This document shows positions 63,758-64,000 of a stretch of 64,000 nt of DNA, piece by piece. Position 1 is the first letter of the stretch; each line of letters opens with the position of its first letter. A model generated the notes under the pieces. It ran no database searches. It was not told the origin of the DNA and saw only the letters and a list, made by a program, of their open reading frames with translations. The stretch comes from CAZSSM01 sp964609385. Its GTDB lineage: Bacteria; Planctomycetota; Planctomycetia; Isosphaerales; Isosphaeraceae. The translations under genes and the position numbers were made by a program. The DNA lies in NCBI GenBank assembly GCA_964609385.1, contig CAZSSM010000012.1, forward strand, positions 50,208 to 114,207, given 5' to 3'.

Positions 63758-64000
63758 GGACGGATCGCTCCTCCGTTGACGTTGAGGATCTGGCCGGTCA
63801 CGAACGAGGCTTGAGGCCCCACCAGGAAGCGGATCGCTTCGGCGACGTCCTCGGGCCGCCCCCAGCGCCTCAGGGGCGTTTCTCGGATCACCCGCTCCTG
63901 CCAGGTCTCCGGGGCCGTTCGTCCCCAAGCCGTCTGGATCCAGCCCGGCGCCACGGCGTTGACCCGGACCTCGGGGGCCAGGCTCACCGCCAGGCTCCGT
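63754..64000 (-). CDS. SDR oxidoreductase, C-terminal part (possible dihydromethanopterin reductase)
   Basis: Frame that runs off the right edge, so only the last 82 codons are visible. The stretch LAVSLAPEVRVNAVAPGWIQT and the ending GRPEDVAEAIRFL ... TGQILNVNGG are diagnostic of classical short-chain dehydrogenases after the catalytic YxxxK (outside the window). Operon position at the head of methanopterin genes suggests reduction of dihydromethanopterin (FolM/DmrA-like role), which is inference. The stop overlaps the next ATG by 4 bases. Confidence 0.85.
   Translation of the reverse strand, partial: RSLAVSLAPEVRVNAVAPGWIQTAWGRTAPETWQERVIRETPLRRWGRPEDVAEAIRFLVGPQASFVTGQILNVNGGAIRP

Overview
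The window reads as chromosomal DNA of a planctomycete, probably an Isosphaeraceae-like member of the Planctomycetota. No 16S rRNA is present, so this is inferred from gene content: cofactor genes for tetrahydromethanopterin-linked C1 transfer (beta-RFAP synthase, DUF447, DHPS-like), two large Ser/Thr kinases with one coupled to a sigma factor, a CxPSR sulfatase, a TatC with a long acidic insertion, futalosine-type menaquinone genes and many anchored secretory proteins. The DNA is GC-rich and full of CGATCG-like words, ATG/GTG/TTG starts are all used, and 4-nt stop/start overlaps are frequent.

Layout. 1-17 kb: the end of a Na+/solute symporter, a Wzz/BY-kinase for exopolysaccharide, an FAD monooxygenase coupled to a 1268-residue M14-S9 double peptidase, a GH15 glucoamylase-like enzyme, a DUF418 membrane protein, xylose isomerase, a sulfatase, an extended SDR and a DksA-like zinc-finger protein. 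17-25 kb: lspA, glnA, a stand-alone LigD-type phosphoesterase, an anchored protein, then a tightly overlapped module of anchored protein, ABC ATPase and ABC exporter. 24.7-31.7 kb: mqnA and mqnC, a Nat-type ABC pair whose permease carries a CPBP protease domain, and an amidohydrolase that may be the aminofutalosine deaminase. 32-38 kb: a membrane protein, tatC, a lipoprotein, hemD and small envelope proteins. 38-44.4 kb: three tandem Hsp20 genes, an OPA-type transporter with phnX, and a putative secreted metallopeptidase.

44.5-46.8 kb is a decayed accessory patch just after tRNA-Pro(CGG). It holds an internally deleted IS3-family element with both terminal inverted repeats still visible, and a GH10 xylanase broken by two frameshifts. 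47-52.6 kb returns to intact genes: an isochorismatase-fold hydrolase, a 2OG-Fe(II) oxygenase, an anchored trypsin-like protease whose N-terminal zinc ribbon is cut off by an in-frame amber codon, and cysE. 52.7-60.3 kb holds signalling genes: a membrane Ser/Thr kinase, a patatin lipase with a membrane hairpin, and a sigma factor whose stop overlaps the start of a kinase-TPR protein.

60.5-64 kb is a compact minus-strand operon of four genes (SDR, DHPS-like DUF6513, DUF447, beta-RFAP synthase). Every junction overlaps, as expected for a (dephospho)tetrahydromethanopterin cofactor pathway.

No CRISPR array, rRNA, prophage or complete mobile element was seen. The least expected features are the M14-S9 fusion, the amber-split zinc ribbon with its own ribosome site, the sigma-kinase pair with HHD/DFN kinase motifs, the near-perfect palindrome after tatC and the deleted IS3 element.
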